Origin: Hypsibius dujardini
Taxonomy: Eukaryota; Tardigrada; Eutardigrada; Parachela; Hypsibiidae
Direction: 5' to 3'
Assembly (NCBI GenBank): GCA_001579985.1
Contig: LRSR01001232.1
Location: 43,528 to 107,527 of the forward strand
DNA: 64,000 nucleotides
A model generated the notes under the pieces. That model saw only the letters and a list, made by a program, of their open reading frames with translations. It made no database searches and was not told where the DNA came from. This document shows positions 37,255 through 50,019 of this stretch, piece by piece; position 1 is the stretch's first letter, and each line of letters opens with the position of its first letter. The position numbers were made by a program, and so were the translations under genes.

Positions 37255-40200
37255 ATGGCCGAGGATTCATACGCTGCGCAGGTAAGAAGGGTCTACGGTG
37301 AGAGCAGTTTGTAACTCATCTCAAAAAGTATTGCCGGTTAGGCCACAACGACGTTGAAATTGCAGTCGATAGGATAAAATGTCAAACTATTTTTCGGTTT
37401 TATTTCAAAACTAGGGAAAAAAGTGAGCTGAGCAAATGAATAGGATCATTTCATATTCTTTGATTACGGGTCATCTGCCGGGTAATAAAAAGAATACTTT
37501 ATAAATCGTCCGTTTTAATGATCGGCCTAAATGTAGTATTTACAATGTAGTATGTATTACTAGTATTAGACACATCTCGGGAACTTTGTTGCAGTTCTTA
37601 CCCCCAAGTATCCAAGGCAGTTCTTACCCCAAGTAAAAATCGATAGATTCTCTTGCTCGAGGTTTGCCAGCTGTGACTAAAGGCTTTGCAACATGGTGAC
37701 TTCATTAATCGTCTTTTGCTTGCCTTGCCTTGCGTTTATCGTTCCTATTGACAAGTCACAATTGAGTTGGATTGGATGGATTGACTTGCTCGTAGACCCA
37801 TCAGGGTTACGTGACACGTCATCCCAGTTCGCCACGCCATCTACCGGTTCATCACGTTGGCGGTGCTGTTGTTTGCCGAATTCAAAGAAATCTGATTAAA
37901 AGCATACTTGTTTGTTCATTCATTAAAAGTCTTGGTGGTATGAGTCTACTTAAATCTTTCTTTCTAATTTTCAGGACCTTGTTCTTCGAACCACGAATTG
38001 CGGCGAGGTTCACGTGTATATTACGGTGAGTTACACTTAGCAGTTGCTGGTTCTATCCATAGTCACAACTTACAATCATGTATTATGTCTGGACTTTCAA
38101 ACAGGGTGATTATCAACATTTGGCAAACAAAGCTGTCTTCTTGACGGTGCACGATTTTGGTTCAAACGGTATATTCCTTGATGAACCTCATTGAAGCATT
38201 TCTCCAATCAGATTCTGATAATACTAGTATTGCAGCCCACAGTTTTGACAAGTTTATCATGCATGATTCGGTGTGCGAAGTGCGAGCTCGTTCGGTGTGG
38301 ATCAACTTCGAATGTCCTGGTGAGGACTTTCGGAGATTTCTAATGATTACACTTTTCACATGATTTACAGTTTCCGATGCATTGTGTACAGGTCAGGGAC
38401 TCAATAATCCGGATCTCCCGGCGGAGTAATTAACTTACATACACTGCATAAAAAGGAGTCAAATTATTTGAAAGTCTGTGTTTTATCTTTTAGCTATAAA
38501 TATCCGTCACTGCAAATGATAGGAGAAGACCTAGTGGAGATCCTAAACCAATTGCAGTACGTTAGCCTTTGCTTAAGCGCCATGATATACGCAAAACACT
38601 TTGTCGGTCTGTTGAAGACATGACTTTTCAAATTCGGTTCCTTTTTAATAAGCCTTAAATATTTCAGTGTCCAGTACGTGATTGGTCTGGGAGAAGGAGC
38701 TGGTGCAAATATTCTAACGAGATTTGCGGTAAGTCAAGTCCAGACTACAGTGAACGCTTTCACTGACCTTGCGAATTTCGTGCACTATAGATGACGTATC
38801 CGACTCGAGTATTAGGAGTCATTCTGGTAAGTACGGACAAACGCGGTCAGACTCGCAGATTTGTTCTAAAAACGAGATGAATGTTCGCCAATAGCTTGCT
38901 TGATTTCTGTAAAGTACATTGAACAATGTTCAATCAAATTTTAATTGATGATGTTGTCGGAAATCACACATAACGGAACAGTGAAGACGCTTGACTGTGC
39001 GCTGGTCACTAACCGTTGGTTTTTATAGATTCATCCGACGGCTACTGGTACGTGTAATAATTTTGTTTGTATGTATTTATAGTAAAATAAGATCACAATA
39101 ATAATAAATTATCCGTTTCTAGCTGCGGGATGGTCAGAGTGGGTCAAGGACAAGGTATGGCTTCACGTGACTCGGGTTGGACTGTTCCTAATGCATTATT
39201 TCCGGATAATTTCAGGTTCTCAGTTGGAAACTGAAGAACGTCGGAGTTGACCCAAGCGCAGAGGATTATGTACGTAGACGAAATTTGCCCTCCATAAAGA
39301 TGTTTGGGAATAATATATATAATAATACAATTCAATCTTATAGCTGGTTATGTACAAATTCGGAACGGTAAGAATGATATTCCCATACACAGTTGCACGC
39401 GTAATTTAAGTTTGACCAGTCAGTTGGGGCATGGTGGTTATCTTTACCAGGACAATCGCGACAACGCAGTTCAACAATACCTGGCAGATCTTCGAACCAA
39501 GATCAACGCTAAAAACCTACAGCTCTACATGGACTCCTTCTTAAAGTACGTGCAGAACAAATTTCAAGCTCTGCATTCATATTTCGTTTGTTAGGCTTGG
39601 TTAGTTCTGGCAGGATTATTACCCAAGCTGTGTTTGCTAAAATAGCCGGAACGACATAAGCGGACAATTAAAGGACCGACTGACGTAAGATGTTGCTTTA
39701 CAGAAAAATGCCTGAAAATAATTGAAACTTACTAGTTCACTGATGGACATTCACATGTAGTTGCGATGCTATGATCATATGCGGAACTAAATCATCCTTC
39801 CAGCACACTGTGGTCACTATGTATTCGCATCTGAATCCCGTGAAATCTTCTTTATTGAAGATCGACAATGTAGCCGATGTTTTGAACGAAGCGGTAAGGC
39901 GGCGACAAAGGCTTTGTCAGCATGAGTTAACCCGGTGAGTGGTATTGTTTTTCCTTAAGCCGGCACAAGTGACACGTGGACTGCTGCTGTTCTGCAAAGG
40001 ATTGGGTCTCCGTAAGATATTGTGTGACTCTAAAAATGACGGGTTACCGCTCCTCTGATAAGGCTCTTTGTGTGGTCATACAGTGACATCGGTGTCGACT
40101 CCTTCGGAGCGAGCACGCTCATCAGTGTCTCAGAGCAGTGACAGTGGAGCACCTCGTCGTCGAATGTCAATGCAAGAAGGTAGGGAACATACCAGGAGCA

Positions 40201-40313
40201 ATGGTATTTGGCAATGCAGTATTTTGAAGTGTTAACCTCTCTGTGTTATTTTTGTAGCGGATATGCCCAGAAAGTCATCCGTTTCGTCACGGCCATCGGA
40301 TCACGGGAACTAA
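37255..40313 (+). CDS. NDRG family protein (N-myc downstream regulated; MESK2-like)
   Basis: NDRG proteins are cytoplasmic alpha/beta-hydrolase-fold proteins without hydrolase activity, linked to stress responses, lipid and vesicle handling and Ras/MAPK signalling in insects. The start at 37255 gives MAEDSYAAQ, spliced over a 700-base intron to a beta-strand block (VHVYITGDYQ). Next come AVFLTVHDFGSN, FECPGQG, YKYPSLQMIGEDL, GLGEGAGANILTRFA, VILIHPTATAAGWSEW, CDAMIICGTKSS and a Ser/Arg-rich tail ending at TAA 40311-40313. The nucleophile elbow is GEGAG with no Ser, as expected for the family. The protein has about 330 residues over some 12 exons, near the usual size. The tail Ser-rich motifs resemble the phosphorylated NDRG tail. 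Confidence 0.88.
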
Positions 40314-41921
40314 GTCGTAGACCAGCGGCCGTTCACGGACTGTTAGTTTGTTATATTAGAATAGATAAATATAGTGACAAATATTAATCGTCTTCCTTCC
40401 TCTGGTCACAGAAAATTTTGCTCGTAATACTATTGTTTTCTTAGTATGGTGTGTTGGCTTGAGAGTGGATAATCGCCTATTATTGCGTTCGCAAATGTAG
40501 TAGTAGGATTAGTTGAAAAGCCAGCCAGGGTCGCTGCCTTAAAGGCAAATAGGTGTGCCATTCGATCTGTTTCAGACTCGGACTGGGTTTGGTGATGTTT
40601 GGTGGTGCGGTGGTGTATAATGCTGGAGCAAGGGGGATAACATTCATGTAGACGTATACATGTACATACGTATGAGGAAGGAATGTTGTTAATGCAATGA
40701 CCACATTGATTTCATAACAAGTGCTCCTCTGGCTTTCTTTACTGACACCAGGAAGCCAATTAGGATTCGATGGTTTCGATGGTTGCAATTGCACAACGTG
40801 CGCCTAGTTTAAAAAGTTATCGATTTTTCTAGACATCCTCCCTCTCTCGTTCGCTCCTCGTTGTTGCCCCTACTCTTCTTTTTTCTACACGAGGACTATG
40901 ATTCTCTCCTGACGCAGTCGCGGAGACTCCTCGGCGCCGGATCCGGATGATCGGCAGCATCGCCCTCCGTATGCATTTTACAACGGGGAACCCGTGTGAG
41001 TTCGATTCACTCCACATAGCTGGGTCTACTGGAGCGGGAACGGGGACGACATGTCACAGCGATAGGCGTCACGAGCCTACCGAAAATCAGCAGATGAATT
41101 ACTTTATCGACTGCTTTTTGGTTTGCCATTGCAAGAGATACACCACGATGGGGTGCTCCATTGACGGTGGTCGTTTCGCATCAAGTATCAGTTACCTGGG
41201 CTCAATTTCTTCTTTTCTATTGTCATGAGCTCTGTTTATAGTGACCCACACATTCCAATATACCTGAAAACCTAGTTCAAGTTTTAAACTACAGTATATA
41301 CAGTATATCTACAGTATATATATATATATTTTCACTGGGCAAATCTGGGAGGAGGATGCTTGTGTCATTGCAATTCTATCCGTTATTTGCACATTATGCG
41401 AAGGTGATTAAATTAATATCAGGGTTAGTTAGTTAGTTGCAAATAACTATTTGCAAGTTCCTCGAAGATCCAGTGTCATATGGTTTGCAGTTTGTGTTTA
41501 GTTGGTTCGGTTTAGTTGACAGACGATACATAACAATCGTAAAAGTAATAATTGCTATACATTTTTTCCACGTCAATTAGTAAAATTTTCAAGAAATTGT
41601 TATTCCCATAGCTTCTTTCTATTCAACTGCGATAACTTTGGAAGACAAATTGTGATTCACATGCCCAATTTAAGACAAACCCTTCAAGAAAATTCAGAAA
41701 GATTCTGATTGATTTTAGCTATGATTTCCATCATTTTCAGTTTCAGAGTCTGAGACGTATTTTTCATTGCAGTGAGAATCCATGGCTGGGTCTATGTCAT
41801 ATACAAGAAGACTACTTAGGCCGCTCTTCCCTGAGTGTTCGTTTGAAAAAAGATCGATCCTTACTGGAAAAGCCATAAATAGGCAAGCTTAATTTGCTCC
41901 TGCAGCAGAGCCAGCAACTGT
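40314..41921. other. Intergenic region between NDRG and Shaw
   Basis: These 1.6 kb hold the NDRG 3' UTR and the upstream region of Shaw. I see no coding exon. An AT-rich stretch with a repeated ACAGTATAT motif lies at about 41290-41330. Confidence 0.45.
41306..41330. repeat. TA simple repeat upstream of Shaw
   Basis: A short TA run follows three imperfect copies of an ACAGTATAT motif. It is low-complexity sequence. Confidence 0.55.
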
Positions 41922-43866
41922 ATGGATTCGGAAAACCGAGTTGTTCTCAACGTTGGCGGTATTCGCCATGAAACCTATAAAGCAACTTTAAAAAAGATTC
42001 CCGCTACCCGGCTGAGTCGTTTGACTGAAGCCTTGGCAAACTATGATCCTGTGCTCAATGAATACTTTTTTGATCGACATCCCGGGGTGTTCGCCCAAGT
42101 ACTCAACTATTACCGAACCGGTAAACTTCACTATCCCACCGATGTATGCGGACCTCTTTTCGAAGAAGAACTCGAGTTTTGGGGACTGGATAGGTACGGT
42201 AGATTCTTCCCTTTTTCCTTGAGTGATTTGTAGTTTTAATATGGATGGAGTTATCTATAGCAACCAGGTGGAGCCCTGCTGCTGGATGACTTATACGCAG
42301 CATCGGGATACACAGGAAACTTTAACTGTGCTGGATCGATTGGATCTCGACACAGAGAAACCGTCAGACGAAGAAGTCGCCAAGAAATTTGGCTTCGAGG
42401 ACGACTATCGTGAAGGAACTCTGTCGCCCTGGCAAACTGTTCAGCCACGAATTTGGTCGCTCTTTGACGAGCCGTATTCTTCCAGAGCAGCCAAAGTAAG
42501 TGAGGTGGTGCACTTGCTCTAGGTCTCTTGCTCACAACTTATTTGTCATGTTTCATTGCAGGTCATAGCGATTGTCAGCGTGTTCTTCATTTGCGTGTCC
42601 ATCTTGTCTTTCTGCCTGAAAACGCATCCGGATATGAGAGTGCCAGTAATCCGGAACGTTACGATACAGCTTACGCGCAATATTAAGACTTGGACATTGG
42701 ATAAGCAAAGTACAGAACCGCACGTTGCATTTTTTTACGTTGAATGTGCTTGCAATGCATGGTTTACTTTTGAAATCCTTATTCGCTTCATTGTATCTCC
42801 CAACAAGGCTGACTTTTGCAAAACACCAGTCAACATTATAGATTTTGTTGCTACTTTGTCATTTTATGTTGACCTTTTGTTGAAAGAATGTGGACCGACG
42901 GTTTTCGATGGGAAAGCAGACATTTTAGAGTTTTTTTCAATTATTCGTATCATGCGCTTATTTAAGCTAACCCGGCATTCTCCTGGCTTGAAAATTTTAA
43001 TTCACACATTTAAAGCGTCTGGAAAAGAGCTTTCCTTGCTTGTCTTCTTTTTGGTTCTGGGCATTGTAGTATTTGCCAGTCTTATTTACTATGCCGAAAG
43101 GATTCAGCGTAATCCCAAAAACGACTTCACTTCTATACCGGTGAGTGTTTCATTTTTAGTAATTGATCTTTTCCCTCTTGGTCAAGAGTATGCTTTCATT
43201 TTAGGAAGGATTGTGGTGGGCTGTTGTCACTAGTACGCTGTACCTACTAGCTACTCACTTGTTATTGTTACCTAAAAGTAATAGAACTTACTTATTTCTC
43301 TCAGTGACCACCATCGGATACGGTGACATGACGCCCAAGACCTACGCCGGGATGGTCGTCGGTGCCTTATGCGCCTTAGCTGGTGTGCTGACAATCGCAC
43401 TTCCGGTCCCTGTTATCGTCAACAACTTTTCCCGTTTTTATTCACACACGCAAGCCCGATCGAAACTTCCCAAAAAGCGACGTCGTGTTAATCCTGTAGA
43501 GCAGCCCCGACCAAAGCAGCCGCCCGGCAAGACACCCAACACAGGGGGACCCCAGAACGGTCCATCAGGGGGCGCTGGTGGGCCTACAGGCAATACACAT
43601 CGACGAATGAATGCGATAAAACACCAAAACCTTCCTCTTCCGAATAATAATGGTACACACTCTATTGCATTAGTGTATAGAATACTTTACGCCGTCTTAT
43701 TCAATCTTCCCTCACGACAGATGACGCTTCAAATGGGCTCAGCTATACAGATGAAAGTCCCGCAAGTCCCAAAATAACGAAGAAGAGATCAAAAGATCTG
43801 GAGATGGACAGCTTGGTCGGCCCACATCATCGATCTAACAGAGTCCCTTCACCTGCCTTGGCATGA
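41922..43866 (+). CDS. Shaw: Shaw (Kv3) voltage-gated potassium channel subunit
   Basis: This is a tetrameric plasma-membrane potassium channel subunit. The ATG at 41922 starts a T1 tetramerisation domain ([20 protein letters not shown], then YRTGKLHYP and [13 protein letters not shown], the zinc-binding Shaw form). S1 starts at about 42563. S4 reads [18 protein letters not shown] (about 42925-42985). S5 is followed by the pore with [10 protein letters not shown], spliced between about 43230 and 43305. S6 carries the hinge motif PVPVIVNN. The cytoplasmic tail is basic, then Pro/Gly-rich, ending in TGA at 43864-43866. There are five coding exons and about 510 residues. S4 lacks the first two gating arginines of other Kv3 channels, which is also true of insect Shaw and fits its weak voltage dependence. 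Confidence 0.93.
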
Positions 43867-44366
43867 TCCCTATGCAGCTGTTTATTTAGTCCTTAGTCAG
43901 CTAAATACTTTCCAACAACTTCCATTTCGTCCTTCCTTGATGAATGACTTCCAACAAAGACTCCTCATAGCCTAACGGTAAAAGATGATTACTTTCCCGT
44001 GAGGCTACATGGAAGAAATTGTTGGTTCTTGTCGGCAATGGTACGCGAGGGACGCAACAAGACTGCACAGTATGTGTATATAGAACATTCAATATTGTTT
44101 CACCAGGACCCTGTGACCACAAGATGTAAGTTCAACACCGAGACACACTGAACGACCAAAACGTGTTGCGGTTCTCGTAACTAAAAGTAAATTTAACAGG
44201 TCAAATGTGTCTATTGCTATTGCACTGTACTTGTATTCTTCAACAAAAACCCACAATCAATTGCAATTACAAAAACCGAAAGGGATGCGTATTATTCAAT
44301 TTAAGCTATCGTGGGATTAAGGACGGAATGAAAAAGCAGCATGTACTGTACTTACTCCGGCAACGG
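43867..44366. other. Spacer between convergent Shaw and zinc-finger genes
   Basis: These 500 bases should contain the 3' UTRs of both genes. No other feature is seen. Confidence 0.5.
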
Positions 44367-44570
44367 CTACGGTTGCGAAGTGCTCGGCGATCCGTGATTG
44401 ACAATATGGGCGTAGAACTCGTAACGATTGGGAAACTGCACATGGCACTGTGCGCACCGGTAAGGTTGCGTTCCTGAGTGTAGCATCCGATGTAGCACTG
44501 CAGGAAAAAAAACCATTTACCTGATATACTGACTGATAAGAGAGATAAATCGGATAATAATAATACTAAT

Positions 44571-44613
<43 letters not shown>

Positions 44614-46897
44614 TAACAAGACGTACTATACAGAACACTGTCGGGATAGACAATAAGGCAGTGTGGGCATTTCTGTTCACTTGCTTCCTTGTCAGAGGGC
44701 GACCGAGACTGGACCTCGTTTGCCAATTTATCCGTTCCACTTGATAAGACCTTATTACGCTGTGAAAGGGATGCCGGTAGCCTTGGAGTGGAAATTACTC
44801 CGGAATGACCGCTGCTGCTAGACGACAGATCCTCGGGAAAGTTATTGGGGCCAACTCCCCGAGGGTTGTGTGATGAAGACATAATCTCTTCCAGAATGGG
44901 AGCAAAATGTCCACCCGAATCATTACCATTTCGCGCACCCTCATACAAATCTCGATCCCGCTTATTGCTAGAAGACACCACAGACGAAGATGCTTGAATT
45001 GCTCCATTGGAAGAGCTCTCTTCCGGTGTGGCGGTCATTCGAACCGGTGCTTTGGATTTCCGACGATTACTTCCACCTCCTCCACTTCCGGCGCCGCCTA
45101 CTTTGCCGGTGGAATCAGCAACCGCTGCGGCGGCAAAGGCTGCTGCGATAAAGGCGGCATTGCCGTTCATCTTACGTTGGACCATACCATATGATGCCTT
45201 GCCGTTTCCCGCAGGGACTGCACCAATGAGGTCTTCGGTCGAAGCTGCAGCGGTAAGATCTTCAGGAGCTCCGTGGGATGCAGGGGAGGGAAATTTGTTA
45301 GGCAGAATGGAGACATAACGCACTCCGTTAGTGTGGCCGCTGCCTGATTTGGCTCGCCCAGTCGGAGGAGTCACGTAGGCGCTTTCCTCCAAACTCTCAT
45401 AGTAGCGAGCGGTTTCTCTGTACTTGCTGGAATGCTCGGCTAAATTTGCTGCAAAGTTGTTGGGCGGTGATCGTGAGCAGCGACGCTCTCTCTCACACTC
45501 TCTCTTGAAGGAGGAAGATTTACTGACACCAGAACTCAAATAATCGTAGCTAGAACCGTTTTCATTCCGTCCTTGTCCGAGCGATGCCGACATGAGACCT
45601 TCTCTAGAGTTGGATGAGGGCTGGCTCACTTTGGGGGAAGTAGCGGGAGATTCGTATTCATTATTGGCATCCATGGCATATGGGGCCATGGAGAGGGCTT
45701 CTCCGGTGCCGTCGACGTAGTGCGCATTCTTTCGCGGATGGGAAGTAGTCATGTGCCAGAGGTAGCGTCCAATGGTTGTCGCACTGAACGAGCAGTACTG
45801 GCAGTGAAGCTCACGGGGATTGACGTCGTGATCTCGGGTGACATGCTGGAAGAGGTCCTGTAACCAACAATCATCCTTGCCACTGCCACAACATAGGGTG
45901 TGAAATGATGTAAGTTTCTACCTTCTCCTTGTCGAAGACCTGTTAACAAAATGAACATTTAAAAGTAACATTCCATTGGGATATTGTTATCTGGTATTAG
46001 TAAATGGCAGGGGTATTATTACCTGTTGGCAGTAGTAGCACTCCAGCGAGGTATTGTTATGTTTATGGTTCATATGTTCTGCAAAAAAATGGAAAAGCAG
46101 ATTGAAAACCCGTGATTGAAGGAAAGGTATGCAAAAGTTCAAGAGCCGTACCCCGCATGTGATCCTTTCGAAAAAATCGCTTCTGACAAAAGCGGCACTC
46201 AAACGGCTTGATGCCCGAATGGCGGACACGATGTCTTCGCATGTTGGCTGCATTGGAGAAAGTCTTGAGGCAGATATCGCAAACAAAATTCTTTCCGTTC
46301 TTTGCGCCACCCGATTTGGAAGAGATGCTGCCCATTTTAACCCCACCTCCGGGATATGCCGAGCTGGCTGCTGCTCCATTATTAACGTCCTCACCCTGCT
46401 GATATTCGTCGTAACTCTACCGAGTGAAAATAAGTGAAAACTGGTTCTGGGGCCATTGACCGAGGTCAAAGAAGAGAAGAAGTTGGAACAGATGAATGCC
46501 ATACTGTACCTGAATGCTGCCGTTTCCATTGTCCTGTTCACCGTCGCCGTCGGAAAGTGAACCCGAAGATCCCGCCGGATGACGTCCCCTCATGTGGGAT
46601 TGTCCCGACTGAACAATAGAATAGAAAACTAATGAGCTAAAATCACTTAAATAAGTTGATTTGACTCACATAGTCAACCACATCTCCGTTAGAGTATTCC
46701 CGTTCGTCGTCGCTGTTGGTGTCGTCCTGTTCCACATCATCGATCATCAGGCCATTGGCTCTCGAATCCTCCTCTCTTCCGGGACTGATTCCGCCCACAT
46801 CGGAGGCCTCATCCATCAAGGCATCTTCGTCCTCGTCCTCCTCTTGTGGTCGGGACATGTTTAGTGGTGGTCCTCTCGCCAACGTGGCTGTTGTCAT
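44367..46897 (-). CDS. C2H2 zinc-finger transcription factor with Ikaros-like finger layout
   Basis: This is a nuclear DNA-binding protein of about 700 residues. ATG 46897 starts an acidic exon (EEDEDEDALMDEASDVGG). Fingers 1 and 2 lie at about 46290-46130 (CDICLKTF, CRFCQKRFFRKDHMR). Finger 3 (CYYCQQVFDKEK) is split over three exons, one only 18 bases (45939-45922). Finger 4 (CQYCSFSATTIGRYLWHM) lies at about 45820-45770. A long Ser/Ala/Gly-rich low-complexity region follows in one exon. Two more fingers close the protein, CPHCLIVYPDSVLYMLH and YRCAQCHVQF...YEFYAHIVNH, ending in TAG at 44367. An N-terminal group plus a C-terminal finger pair resembles the Ikaros/Hunchback dimerisation layout. 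The join at 44630-44508 skips an intron containing an AAT repeat. I cannot assign an ortholog. Confidence 0.82.
44572..44612. repeat. AAT trinucleotide microsatellite in the last intron of the zinc-finger gene
   Basis: An uninterrupted AAT run of about 13 units lies within the final intron. If that intron were retained, the minus-strand frame would read a poly-isoleucine run. Confidence 0.85.
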
Positions 46898-49608
46898 CTT
46901 TCAAGCTTCCAACTCCTGCAGTTCATCAAAGTGTACGGTAAAATAAAACCAATTTATGGATTGAGAACGCGACTGCATTGTTGTTACTCGGGAAAAGAAC
47001 ACACATGTTTGTACATCAAGTTTGATAATACATAATATTTCATCCACATCCAATAAAATAATAATAATGATAGTAATAATGCTTGCGTCGGGAAATGCTT
47101 AGTGGTGTTCTTTTTATTGACATACCTCGTAATGTGAAATTCTTCAGAAAGGTCAGGTTTGGATACTTGTCCCTCTTTATATTAGTATCAAGCTGGAACA
47201 ATTATTCGTTCCTCGTGAATAAATTTCAAAATGTTTAACTTCCAAGTATCAGTGTCATTAAAAAAGAATGCAGAACATGACGGGATCAAAAATATATGTG
47301 AGAAAACCAGTCGCTCCTTAATTGCCGAGTGGACATGAGAAAAGATGAAACTCCCGGATGGCACCAGTTGCAAAAGAAGAGGCTCCTGAACTGTTAAACT
47401 ATGTCTGGCTGTTTGAAGAAGTCTGAACGATCTGGGAGAGAAAGACGGAAGAAAAACAGGTAAGATGGAAGTTGTAGCTAGCGAAGAATAAAAGATTGGT
47501 GTGATCGACCCAAGAAGGTGCGTCAGCCTCTCTCATCATCAGCCCATTCCATTCTTGTTAGCCTCAACCTGTATCTATCTTGTGCATGTGCATCGACGGA
47601 TGCATGGAAGCAACCTCTCTCGCAACCTTAATTATTATTGTGCAGTACTTGGACGGACGGACGTGAGCCAGCCAGCCAACCTGCGGTGCGTGGTGTTTTG
47701 CAGCGAGCGGCTCTTACCTTACACATACTGAGTACATAGTTGTAGGACACAAGCATCTCCTCGCTCGCTGCCCGACGTGGCCTTGCCTCGAGCCCTTAAT
47801 TTAGCCAGCCATCATAGGCTTCACTGCTACTCGCTACTACTGTACTCACTGCCTGAACCCGACCATGCTTGTAGCCCAGTTAGCCCTGCTCGGAAGTTAG
47901 CGTAGTACCTCAAGCTCAAGCTCTCACGATTGGCCGCATTGCAATCTCTTCTCTTCTCGCCTCTTCTCTCCGTCTGAGCCACGCCGCAACAGGTACATGT
48001 GAATAACCTGCGTTGCGTCCTCCTCACTACTACCAACTAACTACTAACACACCACACCACACCAGACAGACAATTTACCACGCACATCCATCCATCTACG
48101 TGGCTGAAAGTTGTTTTTCTCTTTCCATTCCATCCGGGCCAGCCGGCCATCCATCCCACCCCGCTACCGTCTACTCTTTTGCTTTGCTCATCATGAGGTG
48201 AGATGCCTCAGGCTGACCTTAACAGCTTCGGACCGATTCGTCCGCCAGACTTGACCCAACAGCCAGCGTCAGTTGAAAGAAGAAAGAAAGTGGTTCAACC
48301 AAGCCTTATTACCCACGTACCTTTTTACATCATTCGAATAGACAGAGATGAACCTACTTTAACAAACCGGATATATCTCGGACGGCAGACTGCCACTGAT
48401 AAACTCATCTGCAGTTCAAAAACACTTCATACCAGTTCAACCCCAAATCTCTTTCTCTCTCTCACATTTCTCTGGCACTGTTGCGCGATAATCGGGAGGA
48501 TCCGATATTACGTGCTCATGGTCGTGCAGATTGCCACCTTCACACACTTTTTTCTCTCTTCCCAATAAGCTCGCAATGAAATTGGAGAGTACATATCTCC
48601 CAATTGAGGAAGGTGATTGGTTAGTTTTGCAAATCCCGTTACAGCATTACGGTGCTTCTCGTGGAGCGAAGTTGAATGTATTTCCCAAACAGCCCTCAAC
48701 GACCAAGGGTCAAGGGGGAAATATGCGAACCTAATATAAATCCGATCGAGAGAGGAAATTTCACCTCTTTGCAACTACAGGCGAGAGTATGTACAGTGCC
48801 GTATAGTATAGAACTTTGCACAGCCCGGTCCGGAGAACGACGACCCAGGTGAATGACCTAACATATGATCGCATAGAATGGTCGACCGGCAATAGTTGGG
48901 CCTCTTCTTCTCGTACGCCTACTACGGCCATATGTTTAGGAGCTTATTTACTACTGTTTGCCTCCCGCAGACACTGGACCATATCCTTCCTATTGTTCAT
49001 CGAGTCTGGTTGAAAGGTTTTTCTGCATCTTCTGGAAAGGGAAGAAAGGGGTCTTGTTTGGCAGGAAATAATAATAATAACTCTCAACCGCCACTACGAG
49101 TCATTTGACGCGAAGGGGGAAGGACCAATGGGAGGACGCTGGGAATCGGAGCGAACGCTTGACAAATCAACTCCCTCGGCACACTAGAGCCAGGGACCGA
49201 GGAAAAAGGCAAGGGCGAGGCGAGGTCTTATCGATCGTCGGCTTACGTCAAGTTTATCAGTCACACGTGACATGCGGCCGCGTTAACCTCAACCACTGAA
49301 ACAGAACAGGACAGGAAGATTCCCATTTGGCGGCCGAGGCTCATCCCTACTACTTTAAACACTATCAGACACAGTTATCATTGTCAAAAATACCAAATTT
49401 GCCGCAATAACACAGAATTACGACATGAACACGAACACATACCAATACACCGATAGATGCACATTCAGACAAGGAGAAGGAAATACACCAACCCGCCAAG
49501 CGGCCTAGTACCACGTACTAGTACGTACCCGTAGCTATCCTTTTGACGTAGCAATTAACAAGAAATAATATCGTAAACTTTAATTACAGCTACTAGTACA
49601 GTAAAATT

Positions 49609-49626
49609 CTATATATATATATATAT
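49609..49626. repeat. TA dinucleotide repeat
   Basis: A short TA run in non-coding sequence. Confidence 0.7.
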
Positions 49627-50000
49627 GTACAGCTAGCATATATTATTAGTACAGCTAGCAATCTGTTCGACATTAACGAAATTGAAAAAAACCCAGTAAA
49701 GTTTATAGTACCAACCACCAACATCAGTCAACAATCAATCGGCTCTAAAAGACCAAAACATTCATTACCGAATAAAATGTCTTACCTTGTTTTGAATGAT
49801 CCCTAAATAAGTTGATCAATTTCAGGAAATATGTAGTATGTACTATATGTGGATGGATCCTTTCAGTGAGTTGTCACAGCAAACAATTATTCATACGGAC
49901 TACCGAGTGTAATTACCATGAAAAGTGAATGAAAATGGCAAATACAAGGGCTGAAAGATGGGAAGAAATCATGGAATCATGGAAGCATGGAAAGACGAGG

Positions 50001-50019
50001 AGTCAGTCAGTCAGTCAGT
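50001..50019. repeat. AGTC tetranucleotide repeat
   Basis: Just under five units of AGTC in non-coding sequence. Confidence 0.7.

Noticed and set aside
38670-38730. NDRG without a catalytic Ser (GEGAG)
   Set aside because: All NDRG proteins lack the hydrolase triad, so this is normal for the family.
42925-42985. Shaw channel S4 lacks the first two gating arginines (Glu and Ser instead)
   Set aside because: Insect Shaw has the same residues, and low voltage sensitivity is an established Shaw property. It supports the ortholog call rather than being new.
44572-44740. Poly-isoleucine stretch predicted in the zinc-finger reading frame
   Set aside because: It results from reading an AAT microsatellite in the last intron. 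The splice join skipping it restores a conserved finger pair.
48203-48568. 121-codon open frame on plus
   Set aside because: No family similarity. Ser/Thr/Leu-rich noise-like composition in a region without supporting exons.
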